Counted from the stretch's first letter, positions 1-7,977 are shown. The stretch: DNA of 38,842 nucleotides from SZUA-36 sp964650905 (GCA_964650905.1 CAZYVH010000023.1:1-38842); one strand, 5' to 3'. The notes: a model not told the origin generated them from the letters alone. Program-made: numbers and translations.

Positions 1-497
1 CCCTCGGCCACCAGGCTCAAGACCTCGCGTTCGCGTTCCGAGAGTTCGCCAAACGGGTCTTGCGTCGGCCCTTCGGTCAGTTCGCGAAGCATGTCGGCGG
101 CAAGCGCCGGTGACATGTAGACGTCTCCGGCGGAAACCTGCCGTATGATGTTGGCCAGCTCGCGTGGTGATACACCCTTCAGCACATAGCCGCGGGCACC
201 GGCTTTGAAAGCGGCGAGCCACTGGTCTTCCTCATCATAGACGGTCAGCATCACAACCTTCGTCACCGGACACACTTGCGATAATTGCTCCAAAGTTGCG
301 AGCCCTCCCATGCCTGGCATGCCGATGTCGAGCAGAACGACATCGGGGACAAGATCGATGGCGAGGTGAAGCGCCTCTTCACCGCTCTTCGCCTGGCCCA
401 CCACGTCGAGGTCAGGCTCTGCGGCAAGCGCATGGAAAACCCCGTCGCGGAACAGCGCGTGATCATCGGCGATCACGATGCGGATCGATTCACTCAT
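1..497 (-). CDS. NarL/LuxR-family response regulator, partial at left edge
   Basis: DNA-binding response regulator whose C-terminus lies beyond base 1. I translated it from the ATG at 497 (MSESIRIVIADDHALFRDG). The receiver domain fills about residues 5-120, with the acidic pair DD11-12, phospho-acceptor Asp57 in VVLLDIGMPGMGG, and Lys in GYVLKG. After a linker, LSEREREVLSLVAEG near residues 151-165 is the start of a LuxR-type helix-turn-helix, cut by the window. The ATG overlaps the last codons of the upstream kinase gene (stop at 490), so the two are translationally coupled and form a pair. NarL-family regulators bind short inverted repeats as dimers. The perfect inverted repeat at 1985-1998, upstream of the pair, is the obvious candidate target, which would make the pair autoregulated (inference). 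The input signal is unknown. Confidence 0.93.
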   Translation of the reverse strand, partial: MSESIRIVIADDHALFRDGVFHALAAEPDLDVVGQAKSGEEALHLAIDLVPDVVLLDIGMPGMGGLATLEQLSQVCPVTKVVMLTVYDEEDQWLAAFKAGARGYVLKGVSPRELANIIRQVSAGDVYMSPALAADMLRELTEGPTQDPFGELSEREREVLSLVAE

Positions 498-1884
498 GCT
501 TTATCGACGTGCTGGTCAAGGGCAGATCGGCACGGACAACCGCACCCTTGCCGGCAGCGCTCCATATGAGAAACTTTCCGCCCAGAACCTCGACGCGCTC
601 CCGCATACCCTCGAGACCCAGGTGTGCCTCGGTATCAACAGCTTGCGGATCGAAGCCTTTTCCTTCGTCGCGTACTTCGACCTGCAGTTTGTTGTCCGAT
701 GTGCCCAGTAGCACGCATTGATTCACCGCGCCGCCATGCCGGAAACCGTTTGCCAACGACTCCTGCAGCAGGCGAAACAAGCTGATCTTCACGGCCAGCG
801 GCGCGTCCTCGGGTACGCTGTGGATGGTCAGCTCAACCTTAGTACCCGAGGTGCGCTCGTAGTTGCGCACCGCGCGACGCGCAATATCGGCCAGAGACAT
901 TGGTTCAATATTGGGCAGCTGCAGCCCTTTCGAAATCGATCGCATGTCCCTCAACGAAGAATTCAGCCCCTTTTGAAGGGTCCTTAATTGCCCGACCACC
1001 GTCTCGCCCCCGCCGCCGGTCCCGGTGCAACAGGTGCTGCACACCTCCGCCAATTGTTCCAAACGCATCATCGCGAGCGCAATGCCTTGACCCGCACCGT
1101 CATGCAAATCGACCGCAATGCGGTGCAGGAAACGCTCGTTCCGCGCCGTCGCTCGTCCTGCGGCACTGGCTACCCTCTCATGAAGCTCCTCGTTCTGACT
1201 GATCTGGTTCGTGAGCTGGGAAACCTTCTCCCGCAACTGCCTCTGTTGGGTGATAATGGTGTTGCTCGCGCGTCTGATTAGCGTGGCAATGAGCACGTAC
1301 ATGACCGTTGTTACGGCGATCACTACCATCCAGCTTTGTAGCCGGGCCGCGCTGATGGCCTGAGCGAGGACATCGCTGGTCTCAGAAATTTGCGAGACCG
1401 CCAGGATCGATTGGGTCCCCGCATCGCGCACCGGCGCGTAGATTTCGATGCGCGCCGGCCCGCGCGCGCCCTCAATCTGGCGCTCCTGGTCATTGCGCAC
1501 AAACATGTGCGATTGGGTCTCACCGAGAAAAGCCGCTGCAAGCTCCGGTCCTGGCTCAAACCGGGCACCAATCGAGGTGAGCTTGGTGCTGTAGAGGATG
1601 TGGCCATCACTCGACCAGAGCGTGAACTCGACAAGGCGCTTCCCGAGCTTGGTTCCGTGAAATAGTTTATCCAGTGCAATGATGTCTGCATCACTTAGCA
1701 GTTCACCGTCTGCAAGCGACTCAACGCGGTCTGAAAAGACGCTGTCCACATAAAGAGCAAAGAGTTCCCCTTCGTGATAGACCACCCGTTGCTCCATCGC
1801 GCCACTGAGCCAGGTACCCATGACCAGCATGCCGATCAACAGCACGGCGAACCCGCCGACCTGCAGATATCGGGTAAAGCTCAT
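490..1884 (-). CDS. membrane sensor histidine kinase, HisKA_3 (NarX/DesK/DosS-like) class
   Basis: Sensor kinase of 464 aa from the ATG at 1884 (MSFTRYLQVGG). The frame stays open upstream to about 2100, but that part looks non-coding and contains the putative operator, so I prefer 1884 despite a weak ribosome site. Visible parts: membrane segment about residues 8-28; periplasmic sensor region about 30-183, without a GAF or haem motif I can name; second membrane segment about 185-203; coiled linker; DHp helix with phospho-acceptor His261 in VDLHDGAGQG; HATPase_c with N-box LLQESLANGFRHGG, DEGKGFD and GLEGMRERV. Oddity: VCSTCC (Cys282, 285, 286) lies in the loop after the phospho-helix, where a metal or thiol switch is conceivable. 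The partner is the regulator whose ATG overlaps this stop codon. Confidence 0.92.
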   Translation of the reverse strand: MSFTRYLQVGGFAVLLIGMLVMGTWLSGAMEQRVVYHEGELFALYVDSVFSDRVESLADGELLSDADIIALDKLFHGTKLGKRLVEFTLWSSDGHILYSTKLTSIGARFEPGPELAAAFLGETQSHMFVRNDQERQIEGARGPARIEIYAPVRDAGTQSILAVSQISETSDVLAQAISAARLQSWMVVIAVTTVMYVLIATLIRRASNTIITQQRQLREKVSQLTNQISQNEELHERVASAAGRATARNERFLHRIAVDLHDGAGQGIALAMMRLEQLAEVCSTCCTGTGGGGETVVGQLRTLQKGLNSSLRDMRSISKGLQLPNIEPMSLADIARRAVRNYERTSGTKVELTIHSVPEDAPLAVKISLFRLLQESLANGFRHGGAVNQCVLLGTSDNKLQVEVRDEGKGFDPQAVDTEAHLGLEGMRERVEVLGGKFLIWSAAGKGAVVRADLPLTSTSIKHE

Positions 1885-1984
1885 GGGAGCGAAAAGCCCA
1901 TTACGACCGCCGGAGTGATGATAACGATGCAAACTTATCACAAGCACATTCTCACTGCTAGTAACAAAGGTCCCAGCATAATTA

Positions 1985-1998
1985 GGGACTAAAGTCCC
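1985..1998. promoter_or_regulatory. DosR/DevR-type operator GGGACTAAAGTCCC in divergent spacer
   Basis: Inverted repeat GGGACT-AA-AGTCCC in the spacer between the kinase gene (start 1884, minus) and the CBS gene (start 2137, plus). It equals the core of the mycobacterial DosR box TTSGGGACTWWAGTCCCSAA. A degenerate half-site, AAAGGTCCC, lies at 1966-1974, about two helical turns away, recalling the paired sites seen in DosR promoters. DosR is a NarL-family regulator with a HisKA_3 kinase partner, the same class as the pair encoded here. Binding by the local regulator is inference. A TATAAC hexamer (2110-2115) could be a -10 for the CBS gene, but I see no good -35 for it. Confidence 0.7.
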
Positions 1999-2136
1999 TG
2001 TCAATTCAGGCTCTTCGCCTCTTGCTGGGGACGTTGCACTTCCCGCACGATGACGCCAAGAGCACATGAACGGTTCAAAAAACTTAGACCAGGCTCTCAA
2101 CGAGATTCATATAACCCTTAGCTGAGGAGATTAGTG

Positions 2137-2748
2137 ATGAGAAAGCTTCTTGATAGGTCAGCCATCGGCGCCGGACTGGTGCTGCTTTCCCCAGCGGTGT
2201 TTGCCGCTGAGTTGGAAGAGGTACAGACGCTCGTTTCAACGATTGCATTGGGCGCGTTTGCTCTGATTGTTATCGCAGTTGCCGTCGTCGTATATTTCAA
2301 GCCTATGCCTTTGCAGGACAAGAGTGCAGTACCTTTGCGCACTTTGTTGAGCGGAGCCGACATGGCACATATGGTTCAAGCCGATGTTCTGGTGATGGAC
2401 TGCATCACCATGATGACCGAACAACGATGCGATTCCGTGCTGGTCATGAATGGCGAAAATATTGTCGGCATCTTCACAGACCGGGACGCACTGCGTAACG
2501 TTTTGATTCCAGGCCGTGATCCACGCAACACACGAATCTGCGAAGTGATGACGCTGGATCCTTGCTGCGTCTCACCGATGACGACCATCGGTGCTGCAAT
2601 GCAGTTGGTCACCGAGCGTCAGTTTAAACACCTGCCAATCGTGGAAGACGGCAAGGTACAGGCGGTGTTGTCACGCCGTGATCTAAGGCGGTGGTTGGCC
2701 AAAGAGCGGGTAGATACGGTTCAGAGGCCTGTCAGGCGTGCCGCCTGA
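2137..2748 (+). CDS. membrane-anchored tandem CBS-domain protein
   Basis: A 203-aa protein. The ATG at 2137 is chosen over the adjoining GTG at 2134 because GAGGAGA at 2124-2130 is then correctly spaced. Residues 1-24 look like a signal peptide (GAGLVLLSPAVFAA), and about 32-53 form a strong membrane span (IALGAFALIVIAVAVVVYF). Two CBS modules follow (about 75-130, with GIFTDRDALRNVL, and about 140-195, with AVLSRRDLRRWLA). CBS pairs bind adenine nucleotides in many proteins; the ligand here is unknown. It is the first gene after the DosR-like box. In Mycobacterium the CBS protein HRP1 (Rv2626c) is a strongly induced DosR target, so the association is meaningful but not proof of orthology. 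It may report energy or redox state to the electron-transfer genes downstream. Confidence 0.85.
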   Translation: MRKLLDRSAIGAGLVLLSPAVFAAELEEVQTLVSTIALGAFALIVIAVAVVVYFKPMPLQDKSAVPLRTLLSGADMAHMVQADVLVMDCITMMTEQRCDSVLVMNGENIVGIFTDRDALRNVLIPGRDPRNTRICEVMTLDPCCVSPMTTIGAAMQLVTERQFKHLPIVEDGKVQAVLSRRDLRRWLAKERVDTVQRPVRRAA

Positions 2749-2832
2749 CCTTGAGACAGTGCATATCCGCCGTCAGTCGCGAAATTGCGTGAGCTCCTCT
2801 CGTGCGAGCTTCGTGGAGGTAACAGCCGAGCC

Positions 2833-3933
2833 ATGCCAAAAAAATTGGCCACTCAAGAAAGGGCGCCTCACGTCGATCCTGACGTGAAGCCACCCTCGCA
2901 CCGTGAAGCCCAGCCGGGGCAGGCGGGGAAACCCAAGAGAACGTTAAGTTCCTCGCGCCGCGGCTTTCTCAAAGACGCGGGCACTCTCAGTCTCGCCTCA
3001 CTCATGGGCACGGCCGCGCTGCTGACCAACTCCGATGATGCCCAGGCGAAAACAGAGTGGGCCGAATGGTTTCAGGGCAACTATCGCCTGATGACCGATG
3101 AGGAGAAGGCGAAGACCAGAGCCCGGCTGGAGAGGCGCTACTCGGAGGAATACGCCAAGCCCGTCACGGTCGACACCACGCCGGCAATGAAGGGCGTGCT
3201 ATTCGGCTACGCACTGAATATCCAGAAATGCATCGGTTGCCGCCGCTGTGTCAAGGCCTGCGTTGATGAAAACAACCAGTCGCGCGGTAGCGAGCAGGAA
3301 ATTGAATGGATTCGCGTCATCAAGATGAAAAAAGGTGCCTTCACTCGTGAGAAGATGAACCAGGGCTATCCCGACCCTGACGGCATCCAGGTGGGGGGCA
3401 ACGCCTACAGCCCCGCCGGGGTCACACTGGAAGGCGAGCACTACTACGAACCCGAGCAGGTTCCCGACAAAGACGCCTTTTATATGCCGATTGCCTGTAT
3501 GCAGTGCGAGCGGCCGCCCTGCGTCAAGGTCTGTCCGGTGAGAACGACGTATCGCGAGCCGGACGGAATTGTGGTCATCGACTACAACTGGTGCATCGGT
3601 TGCCGCCAGTGTATGGATGCCTGTCCTTACTGGGCGCGCCGTTTCAACTGGAGCAAGCCGAATCTTCCCAAAGAGGAGATGAACCCCAAGACGCATTACC
3701 TCGGCAACCGGCCACGCATGAACGGCGTTGTCGAGAAGTGCACGTTCTGTATTCAGCGCACGCGCCACGGACGTTACCCGGCCTGTGTTGAAGTCTGCCC
3801 GGTCGGCGCGCGCAAATTCGGCAACCTGCTCGACCCGGACAGCGAAGTGTCCCGCATTCTTGATCGAAAACGCGTGTTCACGCTGCGAGCCGATCTCAAT
3901 ACCTATCCCAAGTTCTTCTATTTCATGGATTGA
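2833..3933 (+). CDS. Tat-exported four-cluster ferredoxin subunit (DsrO/HybA/NrfC-like)
   Basis: Periplasmic iron-sulfur electron-transfer protein of 366 aa from the ATG at 2833 (MPKKLATQER), with GGAGGT at 2815-2820. A TTG further up (2785) is less convincing. The N-terminus carries a long Tat leader with SSRRGFLKDAG followed by a hydrophobic stretch and AQA. Cysteine groups are CIGCRRCVKAC, CMQCERPPCVKVCP, CIGCRQCMDACP, and CTFC followed by CVEVCP, as expected for four [4Fe-4S] clusters. This layout is typical of the ferredoxin partner of NrfD-type quinone subunits, and the NrfD gene starts 12 bases downstream. It probably relays electrons between the membrane subunit and the multihaem cytochrome. 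No catalytic molybdenum or sulfite reductase subunit lies nearby, so direction and terminal partner are unknown. Confidence 0.9.
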   Translation: MPKKLATQERAPHVDPDVKPPSHREAQPGQAGKPKRTLSSSRRGFLKDAGTLSLASLMGTAALLTNSDDAQAKTEWAEWFQGNYRLMTDEEKAKTRARLERRYSEEYAKPVTVDTTPAMKGVLFGYALNIQKCIGCRRCVKACVDENNQSRGSEQEIEWIRVIKMKKGAFTREKMNQGYPDPDGIQVGGNAYSPAGVTLEGEHYYEPEQVPDKDAFYMPIACMQCERPPCVKVCPVRTTYREPDGIVVIDYNWCIGCRQCMDACPYWARRFNWSKPNLPKEEMNPKTHYLGNRPRMNGVVEKCTFCIQRTRHGRYPACVEVCPVGARKFGNLLDPDSEVSRILDRKRVFTLRADLNTYPKFFYFMD

Positions 3934-3945
3934 TGTGAGCCCTCT

Positions 3946-5358
3946 ATGCATAAGCTGATCAGATTTGGTGTGGACTACGTGTCCTATGTCGTGAGGGGCG
4001 GCCCCAAGTTCTATGCCTGGTTGGCTGGTCTGGGGGTTCTGATTGCGATCTGGGCCTACTGTTTTAGCGTGCAGATGATCGAGGGCCTGGCCGTCACCGG
4101 TCTCACCAGCCAGGTGAGTGATGGCTTATACCTGGGCAATGTCATATTCCTTGTCGGTGTTGCCGCCGCAGCGGTCACCGTCGTTTTTCCGGCTCACGTC
4201 TATGACCACAAAGCGCTACACGAGGTCACGGTACTGGGGGAGATGGTGGCGATCGCCGCCGTCATGATGTGCAATGTGTTCGTACTCTCGCACATGGGTC
4301 GGCCCGATCGGCTGTGGCACCTGTTTCCGATCATCGGCATTTACAATGTCCCCAATTCGATGATCGCCTTCGACGTATTGGCGTTGAACGGCTATCTGTT
4401 TCTCAACCTGGTGGGTGGATTCTATTTTCTCTACACAAAGTACACCGGCGGCCGCATCAACAAGCGCTGGTACCAGCCGCTTATCTATGTCTCCATCGTT
4501 TGGGCATTGAGCATACATACGATCACCGCGTTCTTTATCAACACGATGCCGGCGCGCCCGCACTGGAACCACGCCCTTATGCCAATTCAATTCATCACCA
4601 CGGCATTTGCGGCCGGCCCGGGGCTGATCATTGTAATGTTCCTCATCATCCGCAGGAACACCAAGCTGTGGATCTCCGATGAAGCGATTGACCTGCTTTC
4701 AACCATCGCAACCTACTGTCTCGGAATCGCGCTTTTCCTGCTCATGTCGGAAATCGTGACCGAGCTATACCTGCCGGGTGAGCATACCCAGGGTCTCAAA
4801 TACCTGATGTTCGGTGTGCACGGCCTCAATACCCTCGTCCCCTGGTTCTGGGCCTCGCTCGCCGCGACCGTCATCGCCTTCGTGATGCTCCTCAATCCCC
4901 GCGTGCGCAAGAATTACCGCCTCCTTCCGGTGGCTTGCATGCTTGCTTTCGCCGGCATCTGGGTACAAAAGGGCATGGGTTTGCTCGTGCCGGGGTTCAT
5001 TCCATCTCCCATCGGCGAGTTCACCAATTACTCTCCGACAGCGATCGAAATTTTCGTCACTTTGGGAAACTGGGCCATCGGCTTCTTCATGCTGACCATA
5101 CTGGTGAAGGGTGCCATCGGCATTCTACTCGGAGAAGTGAAGTACACAAGCGTGCCATGGCAGGTCAGCGGCGACGTTGTGCCTTTTTATCAACACGGTG
5201 GTGAACCGGCAAAGATACAGCCGTGGGCGTCTTCAAGTGACCCGATTTTGAGCAACCCGGACGCATACCGGGAAGCGGGTGGTGATACAAGGATGGGAAA
5301 CCGCGGGCGGCGCCAAGACCACAGCGAGCCCGCAAAACGGGTGCACAAGCTCCGATGA
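3946..5358 (+). CDS. NrfD/PsrC-family membrane quinone-interacting subunit (DsrP-like)
   Basis: Integral membrane protein of 470 aa with roughly ten hydrophobic spans from WLAGLGVLIAIWAYCF onward. It has NrfD-family features such as LSHMGRPDRLWHLFP and the conserved FLxxxGGFYFLY region. The family exchanges electrons with quinol or quinone in the membrane and passes them to a periplasmic ferredoxin, here the preceding gene product. The C-terminal 40 residues are polar and probably soluble. Its stop overlaps the start of the cytochrome gene (ATGA, 5355-5358), so the three are translated together. Gene order ferredoxin-NrfD-cytochrome resembles the DsrO-DsrP-DsrJ part of Dsr complexes, but no dsrA, B, M or K is visible, so I do not use Dsr names. 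Confidence 0.9.
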   Translation: MHKLIRFGVDYVSYVVRGGPKFYAWLAGLGVLIAIWAYCFSVQMIEGLAVTGLTSQVSDGLYLGNVIFLVGVAAAAVTVVFPAHVYDHKALHEVTVLGEMVAIAAVMMCNVFVLSHMGRPDRLWHLFPIIGIYNVPNSMIAFDVLALNGYLFLNLVGGFYFLYTKYTGGRINKRWYQPLIYVSIVWALSIHTITAFFINTMPARPHWNHALMPIQFITTAFAAGPGLIIVMFLIIRRNTKLWISDEAIDLLSTIATYCLGIALFLLMSEIVTELYLPGEHTQGLKYLMFGVHGLNTLVPWFWASLAATVIAFVMLLNPRVRKNYRLLPVACMLAFAGIWVQKGMGLLVPGFIPSPIGEFTNYSPTAIEIFVTLGNWAIGFFMLTILVKGAIGILLGEVKYTSVPWQVSGDVVPFYQHGGEPAKIQPWASSSDPILSNPDAYREAGGDTRMGNRGRRQDHSEPAKRVHKLR

Positions 5359-6242
5359 ACAAATATGCATTCAATAAGCTGGTTCTGGCGCTTTGCTGCC
5401 TGGCGGCGTCATCTGTCTTATCAGCGGACAAAACCTGCTTCGAAAGCCGCAAAGGCGCCTCTGAACTCACCCCGCACAAAACTCAGGAGGATTTGCCAAG
5501 CGAGAAGTGCTCACCAAAAACCGGTGCAGTGCTATGGTGGGGTGATCCCTTCGACGGCACCATCGGCATGGGTGAGATGCCGGCGCCAGGGGATTATTCC
5601 AAGGGCATTGCCGTGGTCAGGCCACGCGAGGACAAGCTCAATCTGATGGCGCTGTGCGGGGTAGCCTGCCACAACGGAACCTTCCCGCCGCCGCCGAAGG
5701 ACAAGAACCCGCGAGCGCTGACCATGCACCAGGATATCGTGCCGGATGCACTTAATCTTCAGCACGGCCGTGGCGCCATCTGGTGCCTGGACTGCCATCA
5801 TCCGACCAAGCGCAACAAGCTGATAGACAACTTCGGCAAACCGATCAGCTTCAACGAGCCACAGAAGCTGTGCGGCAAGTGTCATGGCCCGATTCTGCGG
5901 GACTGGCGGGACGGCATCCACGGCAAGCGCATCGGCGAATGGGCGAGCAACGGTAAGAAGCGCTGGTTCGTGTGTACAGAGTGCCATAATCCGCATGACG
6001 TTCAGCAGGGCGCGAGGAACAGCGGCTTTGCCCAGCTCGAACCCGAACAAGCGCCCATGCTGCCCAAGGGCCTGGCGAACGCCAATCACGAACGCGACGA
6101 GGACCATGACACGATTCCCTCCGCTACTGATCAATTTTTCGAGCGGTTGAAGCGTTGGCTGCAGCATGTGCGAGACCGCGTGCGAGGCCGTGGCGCGTCT
6201 TCATCCAATGCTGCTCACGACCCGGACACAGTCTCACAATGA
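5355..6242 (+). CDS. periplasmic multihaem cytochrome c
   Basis: A 295-aa protein with a signal peptide (residues 1-24, KLVLALCCLAASSVLSA). Three ordinary haem-attachment motifs are seen: CLDCH (144-148), CGKCH (173-177) and CTECH (207-211). A fourth, CGVACH (101-106), has three residues between the cysteines (CX3CH). Several other His residues could be distal ligands. The C-terminal 60 residues are charged and look disordered. Start and stop both overlap neighbouring genes by ATGA. It probably accepts electrons from, or feeds, the NrfD/ferredoxin pair in the periplasm. The family is not one I can name precisely. It is a functional analogue of DsrJ or of cytochromes from alternative quinol-oxidising complexes at most. 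Confidence 0.87.
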   Translation: MNKYAFNKLVLALCCLAASSVLSADKTCFESRKGASELTPHKTQEDLPSEKCSPKTGAVLWWGDPFDGTIGMGEMPAPGDYSKGIAVVRPREDKLNLMALCGVACHNGTFPPPPKDKNPRALTMHQDIVPDALNLQHGRGAIWCLDCHHPTKRNKLIDNFGKPISFNEPQKLCGKCHGPILRDWRDGIHGKRIGEWASNGKKRWFVCTECHNPHDVQQGARNSGFAQLEPEQAPMLPKGLANANHERDEDHDTIPSATDQFFERLKRWLQHVRDRVRGRGASSSNAAHDPDTVSQ

Positions 6243-6580
6243 ACCTGAAAACCAGAATTTACTTCGGTCCACCGCTCGCGCTTCTCACCGCGGCCCAGAC
6301 CAATACGATGGAGATCAGCGGAAAGATCAACCGCACGGCGGAACGTTATCTGGAGATGATGCGCCATTACGGTCTCGACCTGTCGCAAGCCGAGCGCGCC
6401 TGCATAGCGCACGTCTGCGACGCAGGCTTCATGGCCCCGCAGGAAATTCGCGAACTGGCCTTCGAGGTGAGAGAGACCAATTTCCAGTGTGAACGACTGG
6501 ACAAAGAGGCCCTGGCGACCAAACTCGAAGCCGCAAGTTTTGCGGATCTGATTGCGCTCGTCGAGGACCTGGGATTCTGA
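6239..6580 (+). CDS. small conserved-looking protein of unknown function
   Basis: A 113-aa protein; the ATG at 6239 overlaps the cytochrome stop codon. I prefer this coupled start to the longer open frame, which begins inside the cytochrome gene. An alternative start is the Met of MEISGKINRTAERYLEMM, 23 residues in. The body is predicted mostly helical, acidic at the end (FADLIALVEDLGF), with Cys in RACIAHVCDAGF and NFQCERL. No signal peptide, membrane span or known motif is visible. Its fixed position between a periplasmic electron-transfer set and a slipin gene suggests an accessory or regulatory cytoplasmic role, but no function can be assigned. Confidence 0.7.
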   Translation: MNLKTRIYFGPPLALLTAAQTNTMEISGKINRTAERYLEMMRHYGLDLSQAERACIAHVCDAGFMAPQEIRELAFEVRETNFQCERLDKEALATKLEAASFADLIALVEDLGF

Positions 6581-6611
6581 AAATGATGCAAGTGAAACAA
6601 GGAGATAAGTA

Positions 6612-7526
6612 ATGGGTATTCATCCGCTAACAATAGTTGTGTTTGTCGCAATGGTGGCTGCGGGCGTCATATTGGGCGTCGGGCTTGAGAGCACGGCTAT
6701 CGCAGCCGCTGTCATCGTCCTCGCAGTTTTGTTTGTTCTTTCCTTCCGCGTGGCCCGTCAGTGGCAAAACGCTGTGATTCTCAGGCTTGGAAAATACCTG
6801 GATTTGAAGGGTCCGGGCTTTTTTTTCATTCTTCCTGTTATCGACACCGTACCCTACTGGATCGACCTGCGAACAGTTACAACACCCTTCAATGCCGAAG
6901 AGACACTTACCAAAGACAGCGTCCCTGTGGACGTGGATGCCGTCCTCTTCTGGCGCGTGATTGATCCCAAAAAGGCGGCTGTAGAAGTGGAGAATTACCG
7001 GCACGCCATCGCTTGGTCGAGCCAGACCGCTCTGCGGGACGTGATAGGCAGAACCGACCTTGCGGAGATGTTGAGGGGCCGGGGTGAAATAGACAAAGAT
7101 CTGTGCGAAATGATCGACCAAAGGACTGAAGCGTGGGGCATCAAGGCGCTCTCTGTGGAAATCCGTGACGTGAAGATACCTGAGGGTCTTCAAAATGCGA
7201 TGTCCATGCAGGCTCAAGCGGACAGGGAGCGCCAGGCAAGGGTGATTCTGGCTGACTCGGAGCGCCAGGTGTCACGCGTTTTTGAAGAGTCTTCCAAAGC
7301 CTACAACAACAACCCCACCGCGCTTCATCTTCGGGCGATGAACATCCTGTTGGAAGGAATGCGACAGAACTCCACCATCGTTATTGTCCCTTCAAGCGCG
7401 GTGGAAACGATGGGCCTGGGCTCAATGGCAGGCCTCACCTCACTGGCAAAGGAGATGACGGACGCTCCCGGCGTCAGGCTCGCCTCAACTCACTCGCAAG
7501 ATAGCGCGAAGGCAGAGTCCCTCTAA
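6612..7526 (+). CDS. slipin / stomatin-like SPFH (band 7) membrane protein
   Basis: Inner-membrane scaffold protein of 304 aa. AAGGAG lies shortly before the ATG. Two close hydrophobic stretches occupy residues 5-45. The SPFH domain begins at QWQNAVILRLGKY and includes GPGFFFILPVIDTVPY and VPVDVDAVLFWRV. A long helical part (residues about 190-240, AQADRERQARVILADSERQ) follows and typically drives oligomerisation. Slipins often pair with an NfeD protease; none is present here. The position between electron-transfer genes suggests it organises or stabilises that membrane complex (inference). No sign of truncation. Confidence 0.93.
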   Translation: MGIHPLTIVVFVAMVAAGVILGVGLESTAIAAAVIVLAVLFVLSFRVARQWQNAVILRLGKYLDLKGPGFFFILPVIDTVPYWIDLRTVTTPFNAEETLTKDSVPVDVDAVLFWRVIDPKKAAVEVENYRHAIAWSSQTALRDVIGRTDLAEMLRGRGEIDKDLCEMIDQRTEAWGIKALSVEIRDVKIPEGLQNAMSMQAQADRERQARVILADSERQVSRVFEESSKAYNNNPTALHLRAMNILLEGMRQNSTIVIVPSSAVETMGLGSMAGLTSLAKEMTDAPGVRLASTHSQDSAKAESL

Positions 7527-7543
7527 ACCGTAAGGAGAATGAA

Positions 7544-7840
7544 ATGAAACGAGTAATGATTTTGGCTGGAACCGTTGCGGTACTGATACTCAGTGGCAAT
7601 GTTACGGCCGCCGACGGCAAAGATGTATTTGACAAGACTTGCGCTGGCTGCCACAAATTTATGAAACCGAAAATGGGCGACAAGGTTGCCTGGGCGCCGC
7701 GGATTGCGCTAGGCGTGGACACGTTGACCGCGTCCGTGATGACAGGCAAAAAACCCATGCCACCCAAGGGCGGCAACGCTGACGCTACCGAGGACGACAT
7801 ACGGGCCGCAGTCGAGTACATCGTCAGCCAGAATAAGTAG
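7544..7840 (+). CDS. cytochrome c5-type monohaem cytochrome
   Basis: Periplasmic protein of 98 aa with a signal peptide ending near TAADG (residues 1-23), one haem motif CAGCH (33-37), and KKPMPPKGG near residue 66, which supplies the Met ligand in class I c5 cytochromes. A ribosome site (AAGGAG) precedes the ATG at 7544. It is 17 bases behind the slipin stop, so probably in the same transcript. It is the natural soluble electron carrier for the NrfD/ferredoxin/multihaem set upstream, linking it to a terminal oxidase or reductase encoded elsewhere. Confidence 0.93.
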   Translation: MKRVMILAGTVAVLILSGNVTAADGKDVFDKTCAGCHKFMKPKMGDKVAWAPRIALGVDTLTASVMTGKKPMPPKGGNADATEDDIRAAVEYIVSQNK

Positions 7841-7856
7841 TACCCTGACGTTTGCA

Positions 7857-7919
7857 CCACCGGACACGCGGCGGTGGCCTCGATCCAACACCTGCTCGAT
7901 GGCAGCCTGCTGGCAGGCT
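7857..7919 (+). terminator. two GC-rich hairpins after the cytochrome c5 gene
   Basis: CCACCG/CGGTGG (7857-7862 and 7872-7877) and AGCCTG-CTGG-CAGGCT (7904-7919) can form small stem-loops just downstream of the last gene of the electron-transfer series. Neither is followed by a good T-run, so they are weak terminators at best. The spacer 7841-8074 otherwise contains only the inverted-repeat element listed next. Confidence 0.35.
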
Positions 7920-7977
7920 CTGAATGCATGTAAACCAAAGACGCGCGCAAGGGTGGCGTGAATGGATGTCATAAAAG

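Noticed and set aside
2785..2832. N-terminal extension of the Tat ferredoxin from a TTG codon
   Set aside because: The ATG at 2833 has a better ribosome site and already gives a full Tat leader.
2833..6242. Naming the ferredoxin, NrfD and cytochrome genes dsrO, dsrP and dsrJ
   Set aside because: No dsrAB, dsrMK or dsrC is present. The cytochrome has four haem-like sites instead of three and differs in layout, so the names would imply sulfur metabolism without support.
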